A stretch of 64,000 nucleotides of DNA, taken from Ixodes scapularis (taxonomy: Eukaryota; Arthropoda; Arachnida; Ixodida; Ixodidae). Where the stretch lies: NCBI RefSeq assembly GCF_016920785.2, contig NW_024609835.1:174030995-174094994 (forward strand), read 5' to 3'. The notes under the pieces are model-generated. The model saw only the letters and a program-made list of their open reading frames with translations, was not told where the DNA came from and ran no database searches. Shown here one piece after another: positions 10,999-20,398 of the stretch (position 1 is the first letter of the stretch; every line of letters begins with the position of its first letter). The translations under genes were made by a program, and so were the position numbers.

Positions 10999-11373
10999 TC
11001 ATCTGAAAGAAAGCTTTCCTTTTGTTTTGACTAGACAGCTTTGCACGCCACGGCACAGTTCACCCAGGTGATCCAAAGCCAAAATTGCGGAGTGAGCGCA
11101 TACGAACATGGCAAGGAACCCTTCAGCAGTGCGTGACTGCTCAGACTTCCGTTCAACTCGTAGAGTCGTCTGCCTGCCAAAGGAGAAAAGTGCGGCGGCT
11201 GAAACATGCTTCTTTGTTGCAGCGTGCGCGACCGAATCCACGTGCTCTGCAGATAGTTCCCTTCTGCAATAGCGGCACCTGGCTCGTCTGCTATCACTAG
11301 GAACCTCCCGAAGCCAGTCTTTTCTAAACTTTTGAGCGGACTTCACCCGACCCATTTCACTAAGCAATGACAA
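10999..11373 (-). pseudogene. hAT-like transposase, N-terminal zinc-finger fragment
   Basis: The 124-aa frame has AQKFRKDWLREV, then CRYCRRELSA and a His-rich HAATKKHVSA, the BED-like C..C..H..H finger common at the N-terminus of hAT-like proteins. It ends with LAMFVCAHSAILALDHLGEL, which resembles the segment after the finger. The catalytic domain is absent, so the frame is a remnant inside the deleted hAT element. Confidence 0.6.
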
Positions 11374-11613
11374 AAAACCTCAAAGGAACATTGGGATATT
11401 CATGCTGTTCCAACGTGCGCGCACAAAACAGGGAGACATGCAATAAAATGCTTAGATGGGCCAGTTGGTACATCGTGGGAAAATAAGCGCCGAAAAAACA
11501 CGGACAAAGTGTAGATTGACAACGACACAGGGCGCACTCTCAACTGAATTTATTAGGAAAAAACACAAACTTATATACCAATGGGAGCACACTATCAGAC
11601 ACCACACGTCACG

Positions 11614-13015
11614 TTAGTCTCCGCCCAGACCACGTTTCAAATATTCAAACTCATTCGTAGACAGAGCCAATGATGTATCGCTAATGCATTTTTTACCCCT
11701 TCTCCTAATCTCAAATGCCTCGTGAAGCTCGCGTGACACTTTGTTTCTGTACCTCGCCAATATTTTAGTGCTGTCAAATGATGGGTCGCAAGTGCATCTT
11801 TTGCAATGTACAGCCAAATGCCCTGACGGTGTAGTTCTAGTTGAAGCGGCGTGCTCGCGGACCCGATCATTAACACACCTTCCAGTCTGCCCTACATAGC
11901 TTAAACCACACGTCATTGGTATTTCATAAACGACGGCGGTTGCGCAATCAGTGTACTTATTCCTGTGCTTGGTATGGCACGGGTCAGTTATCGGTTGTGG
12001 ATCATTAATTCTCCTGTATAATCGCGACATTTTGTTGGGCGCTGAAAATACGACCGGGACATCATAGCGCCCAGCCACCTTCTTAAGGTTATGGGAGACA
12101 CCGTGCATATATGGTATCACCACAGGCCGTACGTTGCTCTTTTCGCGCGGTGGTTTCTGCGTCCCCTTGAACTTCTTTATCAAGCTCCCAGCCACTTCGA
12201 CCAATGAGCTCATTGGGAAACCCCCTTTTCGCAGACGATCTACTTGTCTGACAAGGCTATCGTGGGCGCTATGCAGGCAAGACTTTCTGAGAGACGCCTC
12301 CATACACGAGCTCGCGATGCCTCTCTTCACTAGCTTGGAGTGGCAGGAATTGAAGGGAAGGACCCCCTTCTTAGATCTAGGGGAGTACTCCCAACAAATG
12401 TGCTCACCTAGAAAACTTAGCTTGAGGTCAAGAAATTGTATAATTCCGTCTTTAGGAGTCTCGTGCGTAAATGACAATCCGCGGCAGCAAGACTTGAACA
12501 CCTTTAGCGTCTCTGAAACTTCACAGCTAGAGAGATCGGGATTGCGTCCCAGGATGAGAAAATCATCCACATACCTAAATATCTTGTATTTGCCATCACT
12601 CATATCAGAGCTATCCGCTATCGCCTTTCCGCACTTACTTAAAAATATATTGCACAAAACCGGTGCGACACTGGCACCGATGCAAATTCCCTTCTTTTGT
12701 AAATAAACACCTCCCTCAAACGTCACAAACGTGTTCTTTAAATAAAAAGACAGGAGCTCAAGGAAAGCCTCAACATTGACACCACAAGAGCTCTGAAAAG
12801 CCGCAACCCCACTCAGGTCGATGCAGTCTCTTACCGCAAGGAAGAGGGGCTCATAAGGGATGGAATAAAACAAATCCTGGACATCTACGGAAAAGCCACT
12901 GCGCATGCCATGGTGAGCGTTGCTCAAAAATTCAATGACGCACTCAGAGTTCCTTGCGGCAAACGGGTCGTCCAGTTTTAACCCAGACAAATGATTGCGC
13001 AAATAGTCCCCTATC
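11614..13015 (-). pseudogene. Penelope RT plus GIY-YIG nuclease, minus copy, 5'-truncated
   Basis: An open frame encodes reverse transcriptase and endonuclease. RT motifs in order: GFSVDVQDLFYSIPY (catalytic Asp), IGASVAPVLCNIFLS and FRYVDDFLI (YVDD). The C-terminal nuclease has GLSYVGQTGRCVNDRVREHA, the GIY-YIG core. The sense part is about 465 residues, shorter than usual for the family, because the N-terminal part of the ORF is missing. The frame stays open to 13107 only because it reads antisense into the other arm, so its first ~30 residues are not element protein. About 138 bp of 3' sequence follow the stop. Confidence 0.9.
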
Positions 13016-13045
13016 TGCGACTGCCACGTGCCTCTCTCTGTCTGT

Positions 13046-14447
13046 GATAGGGGACTATTTGCGCAATCATTTGTCTGGGTTAAAACTGGACGACCCGTTT
13101 GCCGCAAGGAACTCTGAGTGCGTCATTGAATTTTTGAGCAACGCTCACCATGGCATGCGCAGTGGCTTTTCCGTAGATGTCCAGGATTTGTTTTATTCCA
13201 TCCCTTATGAGCCCCTCTTCCTTGCGGTAAGAGACTGCATCGACCTGAGTGGGGTTGCGGCTTTTCAGAGCTCTTGTGGTGTCAATGTTGAGGCTTTCCT
13301 TGAGCTCCTGTCTTTTTATTTAAAGAACACGTTTGTGACGTTTGAGGGAGGTGTTTATTTACAAAAGAAGGGAATTTGCATCGGTGCCAGTGTCGCACCG
13401 GTTTTGTGCAATATATTTTTAAGTAAGTGCGGAAAGGCGATAGCGGATAGCTCTGATATGAGTGATGGCAAATACAAGATATTTAGGTATGTGGATGATT
13501 TTCTCATCCTGGGACGCAATCCCGATCTCTCTAGCTGTGAAGTTTCAGAGACGCTAAAGGTGTTCAAGTCTTGCTGCCGCGGATTGTCATTTACGCACGA
13601 GACTCCTAAAGACGGAATTATACAATTTCTTGACCTCAAGCTAAGTTTTCTAGGTGAGCACATTTGTTGGGAGTACTCCCCTAGATCTAAGAAGGGGGTC
13701 CTTCCCTTCAATTCCTGCCACTCCAAGCTAGTGAAGAGAGGCATCGCGAGCTCGTGTATGGAGGCGTCTCTCAGAAAGTCTTGCCTGCATAGCGCCCACG
13801 ATAGCCTTGTCAGACAAGTAGATCGTCTGCGAAAAGGGGGTTTCCCAATGAGCTCATTGGTCGAAGTGGCTGGGAGCTTGATAAAGAAGTTCAAGGGGAC
13901 GCAGAAACCACCGCGCGAAAAGAGCAACGTACGGCCTGTGGTGATACCATATATGCACGGTGTCTCCCATAACCTTAAGAAGGTGGCTGGGCGCTATGAT
14001 GTCCCGGTCGTATTTTCAGCGCCCAACAAAATGTCGCGATTATACAGGAGAATTAATGATCCACAACCGATAACTGACCCGTGCCATACCAAGCACAGGA
14101 ATAAGTACACTGATTGCGCAACCGCCGTCGTTTATGAAATACCAATGACGTGTGGTTTAAGCTATGTAGGGCAGACTGGAAGGTGTGTTAATGATCGGGT
14201 CCGCGAGCACGCCGCTTCAACTAGAACTACACCGTCAGGGCATTTGGCTGTACATTGCAAAAGATGCACTTGCGACCCATCATTTGACAGCACTAAAATA
14301 TTGGCGAGGTACAGAAACAAAGTGTCACGCGAGCTTCACGAGGCATTTGAGATTAGGAGAAGGGGTAAAAAATGCATTAGCGATACATCATTGGCTCTGT
14401 CTACGAATGAGTTTGAATATTTGAAACGTGGTCTGGGCGGAGACTAA
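13046..14447 (+). pseudogene. Penelope RT plus GIY-YIG nuclease, plus copy, 5'-truncated
   Basis: The mirror copy of the minus-strand frame, with identical protein over the arm and the same YVDD and GIY-YIG motifs. Authentic sequence starts at GDYLRNHLSGL. An upstream ATG at 12954 lies in the opposite arm and reads antisense plus spacer. No stop or frameshift occurs in the retained part, so the copy is young, but without its 5' part and promoter it is not expected to be autonomous. Its 3' end at 14585 abuts the target duplication directly. Confidence 0.9.
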
Positions 14448-14885
14448 CGTGACGTGTGGTGTCTGATAGTGTGCTCCCATTGGTATATAAGTTTGTGTTT
14501 TTTCCTAATAAATTCAGTTGAGAGTGCGCCCTGTGTCGTTGTCAATCTACTCTTTGTCCGTGTTTTTTCGGCGCTTATTTTCCCAGGGAGACATGTTCCG
14601 ATATTTGACGCCTTAATGTTTTGATGACGTCACAGGGGTTACCCTTACTAACCAGAACATTACTTAGAATGAGCAAAGACGACTGTGGCTGATTATGAAT
14701 ATGATAGGTTCATAGTTGACAGCAAATTAATATAAAACTTCTATATCTCTAAAAAAAACGTCAAGATTGCATAAAACCGACTAAAAATCCCGCCGCCCGC
14801 AAAACAATAATTTATCCCGCTAAACAGAACTAAAAACCGCTAAGTTTAGCGGGAGAACGGCTAAATTGGCAACACTGCTTCAGAT

Positions 14886-15118
14886 TTGTCAAAACGCGAA
14901 TCGCAGGAACTTTCAAAACCCGAAACGCAGGGTATTTTTATTTTTATTTTTTTTTTTATTTTAACAAACGCAGCAAATACAAGGAATGTACCTAATCCGA
15001 GTAGAAAGGTTATCAAGCTAAAACCAACAACCATATATGCAGTACTTATAAAAACTACAATTTTCGTTGCACTGAAGCCTTCTTCTTACGTCAACCTTCC
15101 GGAGCGAGTAATTTGCCT
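14886..15118. other. No gene seen
   Basis: A/T-rich sequence with a T tract near 14935-14960, to the right of the hAT element. A 79-codon frame here is low complexity. Nothing is recognised. Confidence 0.35.
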
Positions 15119-15360
15119 CGTATAAGTGGCGCAAGCTGCCGCCCGCTACAAGGTCTGTCTGTAGTCAATATTCATCCATTGAAGCAGAAGGGGCGTTTTC
15201 AGCGAACTATTTTCTCGACTGCGGAGGCGTCTGAACCGGGCGCATCACGCTCATGGGGTGGGGCTTCTGCTACCTTCTTAACTTGTAACCGACTATAGGT
15301 GGCGTAAGCTACCGCCCGACCCAAAGGGCTCAACCGGATTCATCCATCCATTCATCCATC
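15119..15360. repeat. Two direct repeat copies, about 170 bp apart
   Basis: tataagtggcgcaagctgcc (15120) and ctataggtggcgtaagctacc (15293) are followed by similar gcccg and attcatcca blocks. The second ends in a short (attcatcc)n run. It is probably the decayed end of a dispersed repeat. Confidence 0.5.
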
Positions 15361-15429
15361 TCCCCATTAAGCGACCACTTTCTTGTTCCAGAAATGTTTT
15401 GTAACATCTATCAGTGATATTGCCACGCG

Positions 15430-15560
15430 CGTTGCCCAGCGAGCGCGTGGCCGAATGGTTACCGTGCTTGGCTCTCGCGCGGAGCCTCCGGGTTCGATCA
15501 GTTCGATACCCAGGGAGCGGACTTCTCTTTTATTTATTCTTTCAACTTGACATTCTCGTA
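15430..15560 (+). mobile_element. tRNA-derived SINE, second family
   Basis: gcgtggccgaatggtta (box A-like) at about 15443 and gggttcgat...gttcgatac (box B-like, partly duplicated) at about 15490. The body soon gives ttttatttattctttcaa, the same tail word as in the split SINE near 18.65 kb. The head is too altered to be a tRNA gene. Confidence 0.6.
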
Positions 15561-15639
15561 AGTTCGAGAACGTTGTCGCACGGCCACTCGATTAGGACTC
15601 CCCTTGGGAGCGGCCTGCCGTATGCCTCACTCCGCCGGT

Positions 15640-16435
15640 GAGAGCGATAGTTCTACTTTACCCCGCAGCGCCAGCCGTGGCGCTCGTTATCGGTGAGAGA
15701 TAACGTCCCTGCATAATTTTTCAAAAAACATCCAGGAACTTTAGTGAGAGATAGAGTTCCTTTCGGGGGAGCATATCGAGGAACTCTATACTCCGTTTCA
15801 CGTTAGTATGTACTTGTTAGCCGCGCGTGCTAGAAGCGCGAGATAGTTGCTTCGAAGGAAGCCTCGGCGGCTGCATGAGCGCTCGTGCAGCGAGTGCTCC
15901 AGTCAAGGCAGTAAAGGCTAGTGGCTCGCACTAGCACAGCGTTCGCGGTCAGTCCATGCTAAGGTAAGACGGAATATAGTGGGAGAGGAGCAGCACGCCC
16001 GGCCCGGCGCCCGGCCCGGTGTGGCTATTTAGATTTTTTTTTTTTTCGTGATGCTGCAAGTCTCAATTAAACGAGTGCCAGATTGCATGAATGATGAGAC
16101 AAATCTTTGTAGAATAAAAGCGCATGATTCTTTCTGCGAAAAGCTCACTCAGCTGGAGGCTGCGCGTTAAAGCTCCATTCTGCTGGCAGTATGAAAGAAT
16201 TTTCGTTTTCTTGTTCCCGTAACTGTTGCCCCGTTTCTATTACCACTGTAATATAGGAGTTATAGTTGGATATAGCTAGGCCAAATGATCTCCGGTTTTA
16301 ACTGACGCTCGAGCACACGCGAGCTTTGGCATTTATTCATCTGTGAAGGACAATATAAAATAGGATTCCGCGTGCACAACTTCAGCAATATAAACTTCAT
16401 TGTTCACAAAAAACAGACCAAGGGAGTCATATAGT
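15640..16435. other. No gene seen
   Basis: Includes a GC-rich ggcccggcgcccggcccgg tract near 16000-16020 followed by a T run. No protein motif was seen on either strand. Confidence 0.35.
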
Positions 16436-16837
16436 TCACAAGCGGAGTACCTTTCGGAAAAGAGGCTTTCGCGAAAGCCTCAATATATTCTCTAGTGGGC
16501 TGTTTAGGTCACCAGCCCAGTTTGCCATAAAAGGTCTGAAGAGTTTTCTGAGGAAGAGCTCGCAAAGCTCTTCGCTGTGGTAGGGGTCTCGACAGTTAAC
16601 ACACCACATCAGCGGGCAGTCCATAAGGTGTGGAAGCACAGCGTTCGAGAGGACCTTGCAAATCCTTCCACAACCACGAATCTCTGCCGACTGTAGAGCC
16701 CTCTCGACAAAGGTGCGGACGAGCTTGGACAGCCAGACAGCTTTAGGTCGTGGATAGCTGAGTCCTCCTTGGCCAAGGCGAAACATGGACTGATATGCTC
16801 CGTCATGTGATGCATTTCCCTTAAGTTGCGCTTGCAT
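16436..16837 (-). other. Unidentified ORF, 133 codons
   Basis: A minus-strand frame with LGQGGLSYPRPKAVW and a Cys-containing WCVNCRDPYHSEELCELF segment. The composition looks protein-like, and GGL.YP followed by a C-terminal Cys/His region recalls the ends of some P-type transposases, but the match is too weak to name. It could be a transposase remnant or chance. Confidence 0.25.
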
Positions 16838-16839
16838 TC

Positions 16840-17899
16840 ACGTCACCTGCAAAGTTGAGCGGGTTCTACACATTAGCCTTCCTTGTTTTCACTGAGAAAT
16901 TCTTATTGCTTTGCTAGGTTGAATGTTTCAGCTAATTACTTTGAAATTACGACAATTTCTACAAATAAAAATGGTCACCTTTTGTTCGCAAACGAAGGCC
17001 AAGTAGCCAGCCATGTAAGTCAGCGGTGCGAACTCAAGTTCGGAAGAGACTTCATTGTACTTCATCAACTGCAGGATTTCGTGTTTCACGAGTGGAGTTG
17101 GCACATTTCATCGCCGTCTGGCACTCAGAACTAGAACGCGCATTTACATTTCCGGCAGCTTCCAAAATGCCAACACAAACCACACACGCGAGCGCAGAGT
17201 GACACGATATTTTCGCCGAGCACAGCAGTGCATAGGGGGGAAGGAGGGGGGGGGGGGGGGGGGGGGGGGGGAAACGAGTTTTGCTGCTTTCTGCAACCAC
17301 GGCAGCGCCTGGGTTTCGGCGAAGCCAATGACAGGCAGATATTTTATATGGGTAGCGGAGCAAGAGCGCGTTGGGCACCTTCTCTATACTCCGTTTCACC
17401 TTATGTTGTACCGCAACGAAGGATGGAAGCGCGAGCTCATAGCGTTGACAGCTGCCCTTACTGCACGAGAGCTTGTGCCACCGAGATCTGCCCCAGAGCA
17501 AGGAGCTCGCGCTTACAGCCTTTCAGCTCACAAGACCGCTCACCAGAGCCGTTTCTGCCGCTCACTAAAGCCCCTCGATGTTTTTGCGCTTGTCTTGCAA
17601 GTAGCGTCAAATGCGCGAGTGCATGAGGCCCATGTCTCGAGCGACCCTTGGAAGCAAATGGCGGCGCAGCACTGAAATGAGCGGGCCTTGGAAGCGAATG
17701 GCGGCGGAGCACCCGCTCATGGCACGTGTCTCGAGCGCTTCCACAGCAATGGTTGGCGGTACTTGTGAAAAACGCTTTTATCAAGGGACTTTACCGCTCA
17801 CCGATGTGCAGCGCCCACACGGAAAATGGGAGAAGTTCTCCTCTCACGCGCGCTCTTTTGTTTTCGGAAAGACATCGGCAGGCCGCACCAAGAGGGGGG
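16840..17899. other. No gene seen; G run at 17246-17271
   Basis: Long frames on both strands cross the 26-G run and therefore gain Gly or Pro tracts. They are artefacts of composition. The stretch 17635-17740 has an imperfect direct repeat (ccttggaagc.aatggcggcg, twice). Confidence 0.35.
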
Positions 17900-18172
17900 T
17901 CGAGTGGCCGTGGTTGTCGTCTGATCGAGTATCGAATGTTCTACGCGCCGAATTTTCTACGCCGAATGCTCCAGAAACACACGTGGGTACAAAAGATGCT
18001 CCGAGTGGCGGTCCGGAGTCAGTCTCGCACCAGCGCTCGATCCCGCTGTTTCGCCGACATCCGACGCTAGCCTTTGTCTATTTTTTTTTTTTTTTTTTTT
18101 TTTAGACACAAGTTCGCCCCATTAAACTTTGTTCGTTGTTATTCGCCGCCTCATGATTTGCCATTCGTGACA
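17900..18172 (+). mobile_element. Solo Ty3/gypsy-type LTR
   Basis: Aligns by eye with the right half of the LTR at 7880-8317: ctccagaaacacacg, gtacaaaag (TATA-like), agtcagtctcgcaccagcgc, cgctgtttcgccgac, aagttcgccccattaaa and terminal cgtgaca at 18172. A T run (18080-18103) has expanded inside. No gag or leader follows, so this is a solo LTR or an end fragment. The left boundary is approximate. Confidence 0.6.
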
Positions 18173-18492
18173 ATATTTTGCTCCTTATATTCGGACTGCA
18201 TAAAATAGCCCTACGATACCTTTTTTTCCCCCGTTTTGTGTTGTTGCGTGCTAATAAGCCATTCTGGTAACCCAGCTTTGCGCAGCTGTATAATTGTCGT
18301 TGTCACTGACGCCGGTACAAATTACGCGATGCGGAAGTATCTTCAAAACTAATTGAATTACATCTCTAAGTATCCGTACTCTACTCCAGATACTCTACAG
18401 TGAAGGTAACTTGAGTAGTATTTTAAATACTTTATGAACCAGATATTTAGTAACTTAACTTAAATACTTTTATCGAGTATTTTGTCCAACAC

Positions 18493-18598
18493 TGGGCGAG
18501 ACTAACTCCAGCTTGCCACGCGGTGCACCTTTTGTAGCCGCGAGGGTTTTTGGAACATTCGGCCTAGAACGTTCGGCGCGTAAATCATTCGGACCTCG
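18493..18598 (-). mobile_element. LTR relic, inverted
   Basis: On the minus strand the order acgcgccgaacgttctaggc, gaatgttcca, ggctacaaaag, ggagttagtctcgccca matches 17930-18030 of the solo LTR. It therefore holds only the middle part of the same LTR family, about 320 bp away and inverted. Confidence 0.55.
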
Positions 18599-18629
18599 AA
18601 CAAGCAACAGAGTTCTCGAATTTGCCAGA

Positions 18630-18713
18630 ACAATAAATTTGAAGAATAAATAAAAGCCGCGTAAGTCCGAGGAATCGAACCCTGGGCCACCGCACGAAAG
18701 TCAAGCGATTTAA
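18630..18713 (-). mobile_element. SINE, 3' part (split)
   Basis: On the minus strand this holds the anticodon-side and box B parts of a tRNA-like head (ggcccagggttcgattcc) and the tail word ttttatttattctt. The rest of the head (box A) lies about 7.15 kb away at 25865-25886, on the far side of a TTAA element. Joined across one TTAA the two parts form a continuous tRNA-like head. Confidence 0.7.
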
Positions 18714-20398
18714 AGGGACCATGTAATGATTTTAAAATCGAGTTTCATCCACCGCACGTCGTAAAAGGTGTGAAAAGAAACACAAAAACACAAAAATAGG
18801 GAGCCAAAAAAATTTTTCTGCCATAGAACTTTTAAAAGAAAACTGGACTCTTTTGCGCCTTCCTTCCTTCGCCTGTTCACTACGATGCATCCGCGGAAAT
18901 GGAGCACGTCAGCCAAATCAAGGTCGCCTATTGGGTTAGGGCCTACCTCACCAGCACCGCGATCGTAAACAATAAATAGCCGGCGAATGTTTCCTAAAAG
19001 TTTTGTTAAATAATATTCAGATCCACATTTTGTAGCATAATTAGAGATGTGTGGCGAAAATTGCCAAATTTGATAATGCTGAGAGCCAAGCGCCATCTAT
19101 CGTGTGGTAAACAAAGCAACTACTGCGCGTGTGCAGTAGGGCAGGGCCGACAGTTACTTGGGTGACGGCGACCGACGAACATTTATTTTCTTTGTTTTCC
19201 TTCCTCTCAAAACTCTGACTGACTGAACGTTTATTTTTCTACGTGTTCTTCCCGCGGGTGCCGACTTCAAGCAGCAAGAAAACAGTACTTAAAACAGACC
19301 ACGACGAACAAGAACGCTGGATCCACCGACTCCGACGAAGCGTATAGGCCTAGCAGGCATTCCGACTCGGCGCTGCGTTGCTTCGACGCAAGACCGTCTG
19401 CCTACGGTCGGCAGGCGTGCTAAATGGAATATGCCCGCGCGACCCTTGTGGACCCTTCCCGTATTATAGTTTGATCACTGACCTCAATTCTAGATTAAGA
19501 GGTCAGGTCAATCTCTTCCCCTTGTTTTCCGAGGCAGTGTTGACGAACACTCGTCGAAAAGGGACTCTCGTCGATTCTATCTTCTTGTTTTGTGTGATAT
19601 AGAGCTGAAATAAACGCCGTATGGATTACCTTCGTAACACGGTATGTACACTTTGTTATTGGTATGCCATTTTTATTCTGACAGACTGCACGTCACTGTC
19701 GAGCTATAACAGTTCGTGGGAGGTATACGTACAACCCCGGTCCAACCTTTCTTTGTCGAGTGTCGCGTCAGTATCGAGTTGCAATCGTAAAAGAACGGTC
19801 CCGAAGCGCTTACAAACAGCGCGAATACAAGACTTCCATCAAGCGCGCGCGTCCGCTCCGAGTGTAAACAGGTATTTACGTGGCTCTTGCTGACACTCGT
19901 AGTTCAAACGTATATTTTTTTAACGTCGGCTCGCTCCTGCATCTCCGAGGCCGCGAAAAACGCCATCTACGTTGCTTTGCAAACGACTGACACGGGCCGG
20001 CCCTTCTGCCAACAATGACAGGGTGGTTGACTTCTGGAGTCTTCACCGGAAGACTCGCTGCACTTCCCAACAGGCATACCGGCGTATGGGACTAGTCCCA
20101 TGCTGTTGCTGTAGCGCAACATATCTTATTGAATTTCGCTCAGCTGCGATGCGGCGATGAGAGGCGCCGATTCAGGAAATACGTCGGTGGCATCAGCGCA
20201 GTAAAACTTACCGGCGCACCCCAACTCGTTGCCGCTAACACTCCCATTCTCCTACTGCCGAGAGAACTTCCGGTTCCGGAAACGGCCTACGTCACGGCTT
20301 CTTTTGCGGTCAGTTGGAGAGAATGAAAAAGTCGATATTTCAATTGGTTGGTTGGTAAAAACTTTATTGAATGCCTGCAGAGCTTTCGCTGACCGGGC

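Larger units (their letters stand above)
11429..14595. mobile_element. Penelope-like element pair, head-to-head palindrome
   Basis: Two 5'-truncated copies face each other. Arms 11476-13015 and 13046-14585 are 1540 bp each around a 30-nt spacer. By eye they differ at one base (the acac/actc position near the outer ends). The 12-bp word cagggagacatg flanks the pair at 11429-11440 and 14584-14595, overlapping the right end by 2 bp. The minus copy has a 35-nt extra tail (11441-11475) that the plus copy lacks. The pair sits inside a hAT element. The flanking duplication argues for one insertion rather than two. Confidence 0.9.
10840..14877. mobile_element. hAT element interrupted by Penelope insertion
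   Basis: The left end CAATGTTGCCAACT and the inverted right end CAGTGTTGCCAATT are matching hAT-type termini. They are flanked by cttcggat (10832-10839) and cttcagat (14878-14885), an 8-bp target duplication with one mismatch. Without the Penelope insertion the element is about 0.9 kb, so it is a deleted derivative. It keeps the start of a transposase-like frame on the minus strand (10999-11373). Confidence 0.7.

Noticed and set aside
12134..13927. Two 190-codon frames antisense to the Penelope ORFs
   Set aside because: Exact shadows of the RT-nuclease sequence on the opposite strand, one per palindrome arm.
11476..14585. The palindrome as a pure assembly artefact (read folded back on itself)
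   Set aside because: Not excluded, but less likely: a 12-bp duplication frames the whole pair, one arm has a 35-nt extra tail, and a mismatch separates the arms.
17055..17675. 206-codon plus-strand frame and overlapping partners
   Set aside because: They cross the 26-G run and have no domain; the length comes from biased composition.
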